Shown here in pieces: positions 32,869 through 43,989 of a stretch of 64,000 nt of DNA. The notes beneath the pieces were generated by a model. That model was not told the origin of the DNA. It saw only the letters and a program-made list of their open reading frames with translations, and did not search any database. This stretch comes from Schistocerca nitens (lineage: Eukaryota; Arthropoda; Insecta; Orthoptera; Acrididae). The stretch spans positions 15,823,140 through 15,887,139 of the forward strand of contig NC_064623.1 in NCBI RefSeq assembly GCF_023898315.1, read 5' to 3'. Made by a program: the position numbers and the translations under genes. Numbering within the stretch: the stretch's first letter is position 1; each line of letters begins with the position of its first letter.

Positions 32869-32913
32869 CTCACCTGAGGATGGCTGGCAGGCGTCCAGTC
32901 GAAATATCGTGGA
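32869..32913 (+). ncRNA. Hammerhead ribozyme motif, core intact
   Basis: CUGAGGA 32874-32880, extra U, stem II GGCUGG (32882-32887) with CCAGUC (32895-32900, one G-U pair), GAAA 32901-32904, self-complementary AUAU 32904-32907, C 32908 at the cleavage position. Stem I CAC/GUG plus a U-G pair (32870-32873 with 32909-32912). No partner motif nearby. Following sequence resembles the relic at 11811. Confidence 0.68.
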
Positions 32914-33101
32914 TGGAAGCTAACGACGACCGGCTGCAAGCCCGAAATCTTTTTGAATACTTAGTTCGCCGGGAAAATTTTAAATTTCATACCCCTCACT
33001 CTGTATGCGCGGGACAAAATTTTGTTACAGGCATATTTGTACTGTTTAGTATGCAATGTTTCGCGCTGTGGTGTCTGAATAATGCGTCAGTTTAGGTTCG
33101 T

Positions 33102-33133
33102 GTGTGTGTGTGTGTGTCTGTGTGTGTTTGTGT
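33102..33133 (+). repeat. (TG)n microsatellite
   Basis: A short TG-rich run, GTGTGTGTGTGTGTG with interruptions, inside non-coding DNA. Confidence 0.85.
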
Positions 33134-33677
33134 TTGTTCCATTTCTCTCTCTCGTCTCCCGCTGCTTTTCATCCTCTAATGCCGACCTTTTGGGGTGGGA
33201 ATATTTCGGAATATGCTTGTCCCTGCACAGTGTGGGGGGACAGGCGTGGTGTCAGCTGCCTACTAGGTTCTCGTGCACTCTAAAGCTACAGCCGATTCTG
33301 TCGCCCTTTCTGGGCCAGTGCGTGGCTTAAGCTGTTGGCTGCCCGTCAGTGTCGGGCAGCGGACGGAGACAGGCGCCTGCTATTGTGTTTAAAGCCGAAA
33401 GATCCCCCGGCTTACTGCGTGGCACACAATGGATCTCTGAGCTCAGGGCCTCTCGTACTGGAACGACTCAACACTCGTGGCAGGTGAGTGGCTGCGACGA
33501 GCGATCCTTTTTGTTTTCACGTCAGCCTGAAAAATTCCCTACGTTTCGAGAGTGCTCTGCTGTGCAGTTAAAGTCCGACCAACGAACGATGCCTGTTCGC
33601 AACGGGGATTGCATTGTTGGCGATTCCGAGCGACAGCTGTGGTACGCGCATGTGCGTGCCTTCCGCTTGAACAAAGC
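33134..33677. other. GC-richer non-coding stretch
   Basis: Unlike the AT-rich surroundings. A strong splice-donor-like CAGGTGAGTGG occurs at about 33481 on plus, after an open stretch, so an exon end is conceivable, but there is no recognisable protein and no matching acceptor. Confidence 0.35.
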
Positions 33678-36308
33678 GTTGTTGTTGTTGTCGTCTTCAG
33701 TCCAGAGACTGGTTTGATGCAGCTCTCCATTCTACTCTATCCTGTGCAAGCTACTTCATCTCCGGGTAACTACTGCAACCTACATCCCTCTCAACCTGTA
33801 TAGTGTATTCATATCTTGGTCTCCCTGTACGGTTTTTACGCTCCTCACTTCCCTCCAATACGAAACTGGTCATCCCTCGATGACTCAGAACGTGTCCTAC
33901 TTACCGATCCCTTCTTTTAGTCACGTTGTGCCACATATTCTTCTTCTCCCCAATTCTTGTCAGTACCTCCTCGTTAGTTACGTGATCTACCCACCTAATC
34001 CTCTACATTCTTCTGTATCACCACAATTCGAAAGCCTCAATTCTCTTTTTGTCTAAACTAGTTATCGTCCATGTTTCACTTCCATGTATCGCTACACTCC
34101 ATGCAAACACTTTCAGAAAGCACTTCCTGACACTTAAGTCTATACTCGATGTTAACACCTTTCTTCAGAAGCGCTTTTCATGTCATAGACAGTCTACATT
34201 TTATATCATCTCTACTTCGGCCATCATCAGTTATTTTGTTAAGTCCCATAGTGCTCAGAGCCATTTGAACCACTGCTTCTCTTTCATATCCGTCGACTCT
34301 TATAACTGCCATCTGGTTTTTGTACGAATTGTAAATAGCCTTTCGCTCCCTATATTTAACCCCTGTCATCTTCAGAATTTGGAACAGAGTATTCCAGTGA
34401 ACATTGTCAAACGCTTTCTCTAAGTCTACAAATGCTAGAAATGTAGGTTTGCCTGTCCTTAATCTATCTTCTAAGATAAGTCACTGTTGCCTCGCGTGTT
34501 CCAGCTTTTCTAAGGCATCCAAACTGATCTTCCGCGAGGTCAGCTTTTACCAGTTTATCCATTCGTCTGTAAAGAATCCGCGTTAGTATTTTGCAGCTGT
34601 GACTTATTAAACTGATAGTTCGGTAATTTTCAGATCTGTCAACACCTGCTTTCTTTGGGATTGGAATTATTATATTCTTCTTGAAGTCTGAGGGTATTTC
34701 GCCTGTCTCATACATCTTGCTCACCAGATGGTAGAGTTTTGTCAGAAGTAGCTCTCCCAAGGCTGTCACTAGTTCTAATGCAATGTTGTCTACTCCCGGA
34801 GCCTTGTTTCGACTCAGGTCTTTCAGTGCTCTGTCAAACTCTTCACGCAGCATCATATCTCCCATTTCCTCTTCATCTACGTCCTCTTCCATTTCCATAA
34901 TATCGTCCTCAAGTACATCGCCCCTGTATCTACGTATATACTCCTTTCACCTTTCTGCTTTCCCTTCCTTGCTAAGAACTGGGTTTCCATCTGAGCTCTT
35001 GATATTCATACAAGTCGTTCTCTTCTCTCCAAAGGTCTCTTTAATTTTCCTGTAGGCAGTATCTATCTTACCCCTAGTGAGAGAAGTCTCTACATCCTTA
35101 CATTTGTCCTCTAGCCATCCCTGCTTAGCCATTTTGCACTTCTGTCGATCTAATTTTTGAGACATTTGTATTCCTTTTTGCCTTCTTCAATTACTGCATT
35201 TTCATATTTTCACCTTTCATCAATTAAATTCAGTATTTCTTCTGTTACCCAAGGATTTCTAGTAGCCCTCGTCTTTTTACCTACTCTGCTGCCTTCACTA
35301 CTTCATCCCTCAGAGCTACCCATTCTTCTTCTACTGTATTTCTTTCCCCCATTCCTGTCAATTGTTCCCTTATGCTCGCCCTGAAACTCTGTACAACCTC
35401 TGGTTTAGTCAGTTTATCCAGGTCCCATCTCCTTAAATTCCCACCTTTTTGCAGTTTCTTCAGTTTCAATCTGCAGTTCATAACCAATAGATTGTGGTCA
35501 GAATCCACATCTGCCCCTGGAAATGTCTTACAATTTAAACCTGGTTCCTAAATCTCTGTCTTACCATTATATAATCTATCTAATACCTTTTAGTATCTCC
35601 GGGATTCTTCCATGTATACAACCTTCTTTTATGTTTCTTGAACCAAGTGTTAGCTATGATTAAGTTATGCTCTGTGCAAAATTCTACCAGACGGCTTCCT
35701 CTTTCATTTCTTACCCCCAATCCATTTTCACCTACTATGTTTCCTTCGCTCCCTTTTGCTACTCGCGATTCCAGTCACCCATGACTATTAAATTTTCGTC
35801 TCCCTTCACTACCTGAATAATTTCTTTTATCTCATCATACATTTCATCAATTCCTTCATCATCTGCAGAGATAGTTGGCATGTAGACTTGTACTACTGTA
35901 GTAGGCATGGGCTTCGTGTCTATCTTGGCCACAATAATGCGTTCACTATGCTGTTTGTAGTAGCTTACCCGCACTCCTTTTTTTATTCATTATTAAACCT
36001 ACTCCTGCATTACCCCTATTTGATTTTGTATTTATAACCCTGTATTCACCTGACCAAAAGTCTTGTCTCTCCTGCCAACGAACTTCACTAATTCCCACTA
36101 CATCTAACTTTAACCTATCCATTTCACTTTTTAAATTTTCTAACCTACCTGCCCGATTAAGGGATCTGACATTCCACGCTCCGATCCGTACAACGCCAGT
36201 TTTCTTTCTCCTGATAACGACGTTCTCCTGAGTAGTCCCCGACTGGAGATCAAATTTGGGGACTATTTTATCTACGGAATATTTTACCCAAGAGGACGTT
36301 ATCATCAT
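33678..36308 (-). pseudogene. LINE ORF2 copy A: AP-endonuclease and RT, core deleted
   Basis: Endonuclease at 36308-35280 in broken frames: VVRIGAWNVRSL (metal-binding Asn), VVGISEVRWQE (Glu), LIVMGDWN and DSDHNLLV (catalytic SDH). The RT follows with LSRNKAPGVDNIALELV and IPIPKKAGVDRSENYRTISL (34464-34898), then YRERKAIYN, then a jump to KITDDGRSR because the segment with GVRQGCSLSP and FADD is gone. This endonuclease type is the one related to the domain in craniofacial development protein 2 (BovB/RTE). Frames are broken repeatedly. Confidence 0.86.
34239..34271 (+). repeat. SINE tail scrap at a LINE deletion junction
   Basis: GTTAAGTCCCATAGTGCTCA then GAGCCATTTGAACCA: the last 33 bp of the type A/B SINE body, sitting exactly where copy A lacks about 355 bp present in copy B. 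Confidence 0.8.
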
Positions 36309-36310
36309 TT

Positions 36311-37100
36311 AATCATACAATAAAGCTGCATGCCCTCGGGAAAAATTACGGCTGTAGTTTCCCCTTGCTTTCAGCCGTTCTGAGTACCAGCACAGCAAGG
36401 CCGTTTTGGTTAGTGTTACGAGGCCAGAAACCGTATATCCCGTTTACGCAGAATTTATTGCTTACCACCATGATAACTCGCAAGAAATGGAATAGAAATT
36501 CACTAAACAAGTCGCTACGATCACGATTAATGTTCGCATTAGTTACGCATTCACAGCAGAGTGCTCAGAACACTGACGAACGCTCGCTGGCTGTCGGAGA
36601 ATGCGTGACGTAGATGTGCGGAACAAGTATAAACTTGAGCGCCATCGTTCGTAACTCCAATTATAGGTGACGTGCAAGGTAAATGTGAGGTTATGAGGGA
36701 CCAAGCAACTTGCCTAAGTTCAAAATACGGCAAGAGCAGTAATCTCTCACTCCTGAGATACAAATAATTCTCACACTAATAAACAAGAACAATACAATTG
36801 CAAATGAAATAGTTTTTTGATGATGGAGGTCCACATGTGTGGGTCTCAGGCCGCATTTACCGTGAAAACATACTAGTCTTCGCTTTGTATTTCATTTCCT
36901 GATATTCAATAAAAGCTTTCTATTCAGCAATTAATACATTGTGTATGAAACACGAAACTGCATTTGCTAATGCAGACTGATAAAAAGGGTTCTTATTGTA
37001 AATATTTTTGAAACATATGAGATTCCAATACAGGTTTTTGTTGACGTTCAAAAGCAACTTGATAAACGCAATAATATGATATTTCTGCCAAGTAATAATT
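36311..37100. other. Non-coding spacer between LINE copies
   Basis: No recognisable gene. GAGAATGCGTGACGTAGATG at about 36598 echoes GAATGCGTGACGTTGACGTG at about 32670, hinting at shared transposon-end sequence. Nothing firm. Confidence 0.4.
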
Positions 37101-38985
37101 TGCTGTTGTTGTTGTTGTGGTCTTCAGTCCTGAGACTGGTTTGATGCAGCTCTCCATGCTACTCTACCCTGTGCAAGCTTCTTCATCTCCCAGTACCTAC
37201 TGCAGCCTACATCCTTCTGAATCTGCTTAGTGTATTCCTCTCTTGGTCTCCCTCTACGACTTTTACCCTCCACGCTGCCGTCCAGTACTAAATTGGTGAT
37301 CCCTTGATGCCTCAAAACATGTCCTACCAACCGATCCCTTCTTCTAGTCAAGTTGTGCAACAGACTCCTCTTCTCCCCAATTCTATTCAATACCTCCTCA
37401 TTAGTTATGTGATCTACCCATCTAATTTTCAGCATTCTTCTGTAGCACCACATTTCGAAAGCTTCTATTCTCTTCTTGTCTAAACTATTTATCGTCCATG
37501 TTTCCCTTCCATACATGGCTACACTCCATACAAATACTTTCAGAAACGACTTCCTCACACTTAAATCTATACTCGATGTTAACAAATTTCTCTTCTTCAG
37601 AAACGCTTTCCTTGTCATTTCCAGTCTACATTTTATATCCTCTACTTCGACCATCATCAGTTATTTTGCTCCCCAAATAGCAAAACTCCTTTACTACATT
37701 AAGTGTCTCATTTCCTAATCTAATTCCCTTAGCATCACCCGCCTTAATTCGACCACATTCCATTATACTTGTTTTGCTTTTGTTGATGTTCATCTTATAC
37801 CCTCTTTTCAAGACACTGTCTATTCCGTTCAACTGCTCTTTCAAGTTCTTTGCTGTCTCTGACAGAATTACAATGTCATCGGCGAACCTCAAAGTTTTTA
37901 TTTCTTCTCCATGGATTTTAATACCTACCCCGAACTTTTCTTTTGTTTCCTTTACTGCTTGCTCAATATACAGATTAAATAGCATCGGGGAGAGGCTACA
38001 ACCCTGTCTCACTCCTTTCCCAACCACTGTTTCCCTTTCATGCCACTTCACTCTTATAACTGCCATCTGCTTTCTGTAGCCGGCCGCTGTGATCTCGCGG
38101 TTCTAGGCGCGCAGTCAGGAACCGTGGTACTGCTACGGTCGCAGGTTTGAATCCTAACTCGGGCATGGATGTGTGTGATGTTCTTAGGATATTTAGGTTT
38201 AAGTAGTTCTAAGTTCTAGGGGACTGATGACCACAGCAGTTGAGTCCCATAGTTCTCAGAGGCATTTGAACCATTTTGTTGCTTTCTGTACAAATTGTAA
38301 ATAGCCTTTCGCCCCCTGTATTTTACCCCTGCCACCTTCAGAATTTGAAAGAGAGTACTCCAGTCAACATTGTCAAAAGCTTTCTCTAAGTCTACAAATG
38401 CTAGAAACGTAGGTTTGCCTTTCCTTAATCTTTCTTCTAAGATAAGTCGTAGGGTCAGTATTCCCTCACGTGTTCCAACATTTCTACGGAATCCAAACTG
38501 ATCTTCCATGAGGTCGGCTTCTACCAGTGTTTCCATTCGTCTGTAAAGAATTCGTTTTAGTATTTTGCAGCTGTGACTTATTAAACTGATACTTCGGTAA
38601 TTTTCACATCTATCAACACCTGCTTTCTTTGGTATTGGAATTATTATATTCTTCTTGAAGTCTGAGGAATTTCGCCTGGCTCATACATCTTGCTCACCAG
38701 ATGGTAGAGTTTTGCCAGGACTGGGTCTCCCAAGGCTGTCAGTAGTTCTAATGGAATGTTGTCTACTCCTGGGGCCATGTTTCGACTTAGGTCTTTCAGA
38801 GCTCTGTCAAACTCTTCATGCAGTATCATTTCATCTTCATCTACATCCTCTTCCATTTCCATAATATTCTCCTCAAGTACATCACCGTTGTATATACCCT
38901 CTATATACTCCTTCCACCTTTCTGCTTTCCCTTCTTTGCTTAGAACTGGGTTTCCATCTGAGCTCTTGATATTCATGCAAGTGGT
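37101..38985 (-). mobile_element. RTE/BovB-like LINE, copy B
   Basis: Minus strand, 3' CAA-repeat tail at about 37101-37117, 5'-truncated at about 38985 inside the linker before the RT (AATATCAAGAGCTCAG boundary). It contains a full RT domain interrupted by a SINE (38079-38279). Its 5' truncation point is almost the same as that of copy C, which lies head to head with it. Confidence 0.88.
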
Positions 38986-39039
38986 TTTTGCTAGTGCCAG
39001 CAAATAAATCTTTACGGTACGTTTTACGATAAGCTTCAA
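37124..39039 (-). pseudogene. LINE RT, copy B, SINE-disrupted
   Basis: N to C: ALKDLSRNMAPGVDNIPLEL, EDQFGFRRNVGTREGILTLR, FVDLEKAFDNVDW (RT motif A), SINE, GVRQGCSLSPMLFNLYIE (motif B), LRFADDIVILSE (catalytic FADD, about 37880), EFCYLGSKITDDGRSR, AMYGRETWTINSLDKKRIEA, EGKSRRGRPREEYTKQIQKD and WRAASNQS at the C-terminus. Breaks: the SINE, a frameshift near 37630, and one near 38640. The frame at 38644-39039 continues upstream into non-LINE sequence by chance. Confidence 0.88.
38079..38279 (+). repeat. SINE type A in LINE copy B
   Basis: Full-length plus-strand SINE: GCCGGCCGCTGTGATCTCGC head, B-box-like GGTTTGAATCC (one change from consensus), end TTTGAACCATTTTG. Perfect 11-bp target duplication TGCTTTCTGTA (38068-38078 and 38280-38290). 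Confidence 0.93.
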
Positions 39040-39405
39040 AATAGTTATTTTTCACAATACAGAAATACATCCTATATTTGTCACAGATGTCTACTACCTT
39101 GGCAGTGCAGCTAGGCTTTCTGCGGTTTGGTAGTCGGCCAACATTTTAAAACCTAACTTTTGAAATTGGTTGCAACATTGCTTTGCTTCTCTTTTTATTC
39201 GCGCTTACTAAATCATCTAAATCTTCACTGTCAGAGGAATTCACTGCGCAAGGACGTCCTTCCGTCATAGCTTCTGGCACGACATCTTAACATTTAACAT
39301 TCTTATTCTTTACCAGTCAGTTTTATCGAGCTTAGGAGGAAAATCTTGTCAAAAACGAGAATTCGTCATCTTCGCAATCTGATACTTCCTCATCGGTGTG
39401 GTTAA
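38986..39405 (-). pseudogene. Possible piggyBac-like transposase remnant
   Basis: The minus strand reads TDEEVSDCEDDEFSFLTRFS, then SSDSEDLDDLVSANKKRSKA and, in another frame, CDKYRMYFCIVKNNYFEAYR. The last piece recalls the Cys-rich C-terminus of piggyBac transposases (C..C, LC, CF..YH pattern) and the acidic start recalls their N-terminus, so a large internal deletion would be required. Tentative. It separates LINE copies B and C. Confidence 0.35.
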
Positions 39406-40660
39406 AAAGAATATCAAGAGCTCAGAGGGAAAACCAGTCCTAAGCAAAGAAGGGAAACCTGAAAGGTGGAAGGCGTATATAGAGGGTCTATACACGTGAG
39501 ATGAACTTGTGAGCAGGACGTAGACGAAGATGCAATGGGAGACACGGTACTTCGAGGAGAATCTATCAGAGTTCTGAAAGACCTGAGTCGAAACAAAGCC
39601 CCGGGAGTAGACAACATTCCATTAGAACTACTGATAGCCTTGGGAGAGCCATGCATGACAAAGCTCTTCCATCTGAGGTGCAAGACGTATGAGACGGGCG
39701 AAATACCCTCAAACTTCAAGAAGAATGTAATAATTGCAATTCCAAAGGAAGGAGGGGCTAACAGGTGTGAAAATCATGAACTATCAGCTTAATAAGTCAC
39801 GGTTGCAAAATACTGACACGAATTATTTACAGAAGAATGGAAAAATTGGTAGAAGGCGACCTCGTGGAACATCATTTTGGATTCTTCAGAAATGTAGGAA
39901 CACAGGAGGCAATGCTGATCCTACGACTTCTCTTAGAAGATATGTTAAGGAAAGGCAAACCTACGTTTATTGCCTTTGTAGACTTAGAGAAAGCTGTTGG
40001 CAATATTGACTGGAATACTACCTTTGAAATTCTGAGGACAGCAGTAGTAGTAAAATATAGGAAGTGAAAGGCTATTTACCACTTGAACAGAAACCAGACG
40101 GGTGTTACACGAATCGAAGGCCATGAAAGAGAAGCAATGGTTGAGAATGGAGTGAGAAAGGATAGTAGCCTATTCCTGATGTTATTCAATCTGTACATTG
40201 AGGAAGCAGTACAGAAAACCAAAGAAAAACTTGGAATAGGAACTAAAGTCCAGGGAGAAGAAGTGCGGATGACAGCAAAAGACTTGGAAGAACAGTGTCT
40301 TGAAAGAAGGATATAAGATGAACATCAACAAAAGTAAAACGAGGATAATGGAAGGTAGTCGAATTAAATCAGGTGATGTTGACGGAATTAGATTAGGAAA
40401 CGAGACACTTAAGTAGTCGATGAGTTTTGGTATTTGGGGAGCAAAATAACTACCGATGGCCGAAATAGAGAGGATATAAAACTTAGACTGGCAATGGCGA
40501 AAAAGCGTTTCAGAAGTAGAGAAATTTGTTAACATAGAACATAGGTTTAAGCGTCAAAAAGTATTTTCTGAAAGTATGTGTATGGAGTGTAGCAATATAT
40601 GGAAGGGAAACATGAACGATAAACAGTTGGCAAACAGAGAATAGAAGACAGTTTTTGATA
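39406..40660 (+). mobile_element. RTE/BovB-like LINE, copy C (truncated both ends)
   Basis: Plus strand, starting at TATCAAGAGCTCAG, the position where copy B also starts. RT pieces in broken frames: LKDLSRNKAPGVDNIPLELL (39580-39640), FRNVGTQEAMLILRLLLEDM, FIAFVDLEKAVGNIDW (motif A), NGVRKDSSLFLMLFNLYIEE (motif B, degraded). The FADD segment is deleted between about 40265 and 40275. It stops near 40655 without the 3' tail. Confidence 0.83.
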
Positions 40661-40734
40661 TTTCTGAGTAACAGCCATACACTATTTTTTTAAAGGAACA
40701 CACCACCATTTGACTGTTTTATTGTTTATTTCAG

Positions 40735-40782
40735 TACAACCCAGCTTTCGGCCTTGTATGTCCTTTTCAAATATTTTCAGGA
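40735..40782 (-). ncRNA. Degenerate hammerhead-like relic
   Basis: Minus strand UUUGAAAAGGACAUACAAGG then CCGAAAGCUGGGUUG: a CGAAAGC box at the right distance after a decayed core, with stem II mostly lost. Included because the pattern recurs in the window. Confidence 0.3.
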
Positions 40783-41513
40783 CACTTAACACGTTGTCAA
40801 GCTCAAAGTTGGCCATAAATTAAGAAAAATATTGGCTCCCCAGAAAAAGCCAGATGTATAACCACCATTTTGTAATAGATCAGTAAAGAATCGTTGGAGC
40901 AGCTCATATTTAGTAAAAACAGGCTTACATTGGTAAATGAAAGATGAGCACATGTCCTTAAAACGAGATGGTAGTGATAGTGAAATGAAACAACTGAATT
41001 TCTGTTGTTCTATTACTCATACCCTTTGATTTCACTATCATGAAAGTCCTTCATAAATCCCATCCGAGGGACGAAATTGTTGCATTCTGTGGTGACAATT
41101 TCAACAAAAACTGTGGAGGTGCAAGAAGAAAGAGGGAAAACGATTTTGCAAGACTTAAGACTGTTGAAGAGCAACATTCATGGTGTCGCTTGTACAGTGC
41201 AAATAGTGCATAATGCAGTACAAACCATTGCTGATATTCTTCCAGTAGACATAGAAACATTTGTTAACAAAGTTTTTCAATATTTTCACATTTGCGTCTT
41301 TGATGAAGAACTAAAAGAGTTTGGCGAGTTTTCTGAAGTGGAATATAAATAGGGGCATGACAGCGTTAAACGCAGACGGCTTTCCTTGGAACCGGTTGTT
41401 AACAGAATGATTGATACTTGTCTCAAGTAAAATGTCCTGTCTTAAAATTATTTGTTAGGCATCCTAAGTCACTGTTTCTGCTGTATTTTATACAGAAAAA
41501 ATTGAAAATGCCT

Positions 41514-41728
41514 TCACTCACAGTCGTGATTTTATTTCAATGCACGATGCATTTCGAGCCCTGGGGACCCGTCTTCATGTGCCTCGACAGTCTACAGCGA
41601 TTATTTTTCCAGATCTAGGTTGGTTCTGGTCCCAGTGAGATTAAAATGGTATAATACAAAACCCCTAGGGCTCTAAATGCATCTTGCATTGAAATAAAAT
41701 CACGATTGTGATTGAAGATGGTTGTTCT
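41514..41728. repeat. Inverted hammerhead pair inside hAT relic
   Basis: Arms 41514-41570 (TCACTCACAGTCGTGATTTT and on) and 41669-41728 are inverted copies around a 100-bp centre. The left arm carries a hammerhead motif on minus, the right a decayed one on plus. The insertion separates the two halves of the hAT relic. Confidence 0.78.
41540..41584 (-). ncRNA. Hammerhead motif, C3 changed to A
   Basis: Minus strand: stem I GCAC/GUGC, AUGAAGA where CUGAAGA is expected (41572-41578), extra C, stem II GGGUC/GGCUC region, GAAA 41552-41555, self-complementary AUGCAU 41547-41552, C at 41546. The C3 substitution should abolish its pairing with G8 and so activity. Confidence 0.6.
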
Positions 41729-42510
41729 TTTTTTTATGAAAGTAATACAGACACGGAAGAAAGACTAATGGAAATGGATAAAATTAAGATATGAAAACTC
41801 GGTCTTTGATTAGTACATTGCAAGAAGAACGCATGCTGAGAGATTCCATTTTCTTTGATATTTCAAGTTTATTTCGTGAAACCTTATTTGACTATACTGA
41901 AAAATGTACTTACCCACTTCATATGCGGAAACAGTTTAAGTGGGTTCAACTCAAATATCGTCTTCTTTAGATGTCACCTCATCAGAGTCATAAAAGTGGT
42001 ATTGTTACATTACAATTCTCTCTGGTATTGTTACATTCCATCCTCTATATGGTGAGTAGCACCTTTCCTTCTCTGGTACTGTTACATTCCATCCTGGATT
42101 TTCCATTGTTTGAAAACCTTAGTAGAGTTAGATGAAAATATTACGAAATAAATACATGAAAATGAACTTTTTGAGGAATTGAATAATGCTAAAAATGTAT
42201 ATGAAGTGGAAATCCATGCATTAAGAGCTTTTAAGTGTGTTGGTGAAAAATGATCTATCATTTTCAGCTTCCTTGCATCTGAACATGTGTGCAGCAAAAA
42301 ATGCATTTGTGCTAACTGCATCTGACACTAATGCCACTGCAGAAAGAATATTCACAATCACAAATACTTTATGGACTGTTAAGAAGAACAGGTTTAGTGT
42401 CGTGGGAACTGTTCAGAAACTAATTATATCTAAGACACAATTTTATGATATTTGTTGTGCTGATTTATTTTTAATATGCTGTTTGAAAATTACAAACTCT
42501 TGAATGACAT

Positions 42511-42827
42511 GCTTTCTTCTGCAAAATAAAAATGAGAGTGAAAGTGAGCAATAAGTTATCTATGTGAGTAAAAATCATTCTCTACCCTAATTGCAGATCT
42601 CGATATATTAAAGTGATGTATTATGTTTGCATGTGATAGCTGTAAAGCAATTAAATATTTTCTCGATTAGTAATTCATCGTATTTTGATGGGGTTTTTAG
42701 ATTGAACTTCACCAAAAATAAGGGTACAGTGATACATGTAGTTGTAGCATAAGCCACATATTTTATCATGGATCTACTACACTGCTGTTCGTGAAAATGC
42801 AAAGCGAAGGAGACATGTCATATAATC
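42511..42827. other. Non-coding spacer, no gene seen
   Basis: AT-rich sequence between the hAT relic and a Tc1 element. Confidence 0.45.
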
Positions 42828-42829
42828 TA

Positions 42830-43931
42830 CAGTACTGGCTATTAAAATTGCTACACCACGAAGATGACGTGCTACAGACTAGAAATTTAACCGACAGGAA
42901 GAAGATGCTGTGATATGCAAATGATTAGTTTTTCAGAGCATTCACACAAGGTTGGCGCCGGTCGCGACACCTACAACGTGCTGACATGAGTCTTATCCGC
43001 ATGGCTGTAACGGATCGTGCAGCCACGTCTCGATCCCTGAGTCAACAGATGGGGACGTTTTCAAGACAACAACCATCAGCACGAACAGTTCGACGACGTT
43101 TGCAGCAGCATGGACTATCAGCTCGGAGAACGTTGCTGCGGTTACCCGTGACGCTGCGTCACAGACAGGAGCGCCTGCGATGGTGTTCTCGACGACGAAC
43201 CTGGGTGCACGAATGGCAAAACGTCATTTTTTCGGATGAATCCAGGTTCTGTTTGCAGCATCATGATGGTCGCATCCGTCTTTGGCGCCATCGCGGTGAA
43301 CGGACATTGGAAACGTGTATTCGTCATCGCCATTCTGGGGTATCACCCGGCGTGATGGTATGGGGTGCCATTGGTTTCACGTCTCGGTCACCTCTTGTTC
43401 ACACTGACGGCACTTTGAACAGTGGACGTTCAGATGTGTTACGACCCGTGGCTCTACCCTTCATTCGATCCCTGCGAATCCCTTCATTTCAGCAGGATAA
43501 TGCACGATCGCAGGTTGCAGGTCCTGTACGGGCGTTTCTGGATACAGAAAATGTTCGACTACTGGCCTGGCCAGCATATTCTCCAGATCTCTCACCAATT
43601 GAAAACGTCTGGTCAATGGTGGCCGAGCAACTGGCTCGTTACAATACGCCAGTTACTACTCTTGATGAACTGTGGTATCGTATTGAAGCTTCATGGCCAG
43701 CTGCAGTTGTACACGCCATCCACGCTCTGCTTGACTCAATGCCTAGGCATTTAAAAGGCCGTTATTACGGTCAGAGGTGGTTGTTGTGGGTACTGATTTC
43801 TCAGGATCTATGCGCCCAAATTGCGTGAAAATGTAATCACATGTCAGTTCTAGTATAATATACTTGTCCAATGAATACCAGTTTATCATCTGCATTTCTT
43901 CTTGGTGTAGTAATTTTACTGGCCAGTAGTG
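42830..43931 (+). mobile_element. Tc1-like transposon, family D, internally deleted
   Basis: Inverted ends CAGTACTGGCTATTAAAATT and the complement of AATTTTACTGGCCAGTAGTG, flanked by TA (42828-42829 and 43932-43933). At 1,102 bp it is shorter than a full Tc1 because the 5' part of the transposase gene is missing. Confidence 0.9.
42986..43828 (+). pseudogene. Tc1 transposase, family D, lacks N-terminal domain
   Basis: One uninterrupted frame of 280 codons. It starts only at the second DNA-binding helix region (AATSRSLSQQMGTFSRQQPS, RTVRRRLQQHGLSARR) and holds the complete catalytic triad: FSDESRF, FQQDNARSQ, SPDLSPIENVW with 34 residues between the second D and E. The first helix-turn-helix, about 100 residues, is gone, apparently by a deletion just after 42983. 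Two residues also seem missing at LNSGRSDVL. After LDSMPRH the frame appears shifted relative to relatives, giving an unusual C-terminus. Probably unable to bind its ends. Confidence 0.88.
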
Positions 43932-43989
43932 TAATTTATTCCACAGATTAAGGACACAATATACAAATGATTAGACATACGGAATTGTA

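Larger units (their letters stand above)
33678..36310 (-). mobile_element. RTE/BovB-like LINE, copy A
   Basis: Minus strand; its 3' end lies in the CAA-repeat tail at about 33678-33692. It contains the endonuclease and much of the RT. A deletion of about 355 bp relative to copy B removed the RT core, and the junction holds a SINE tail scrap (34239-34271). Confidence 0.87.
41044..42510 (+). pseudogene. hAT transposase relic, split by a foldback
   Basis: N to C across frames: EIVAFCGDNFNKNCGGARRK, NIHGVACTVQIVHNAVQTIA, VDIETFVNKVFQYFHICVF, EFGEFSEVEYK, KRRRLSLEPVVNRMI (RNase H-like core of ZBED-type hAT transposases), an intervening inverted repeat (41514-41728), then TNATAERIFTITNTLW and KNRFSVVGTVQKLIISKTQF, the C-terminal hAT dimerisation region. 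Many stops. Terminal repeats and an 8-bp duplication were not identified. Confidence 0.82.

Noticed and set aside
38644..39039. Fused frame joining LINE RT to upstream residues
   Set aside because: The first 18 or so codons come from unrelated sequence upstream of the LINE truncation and are in frame by chance.
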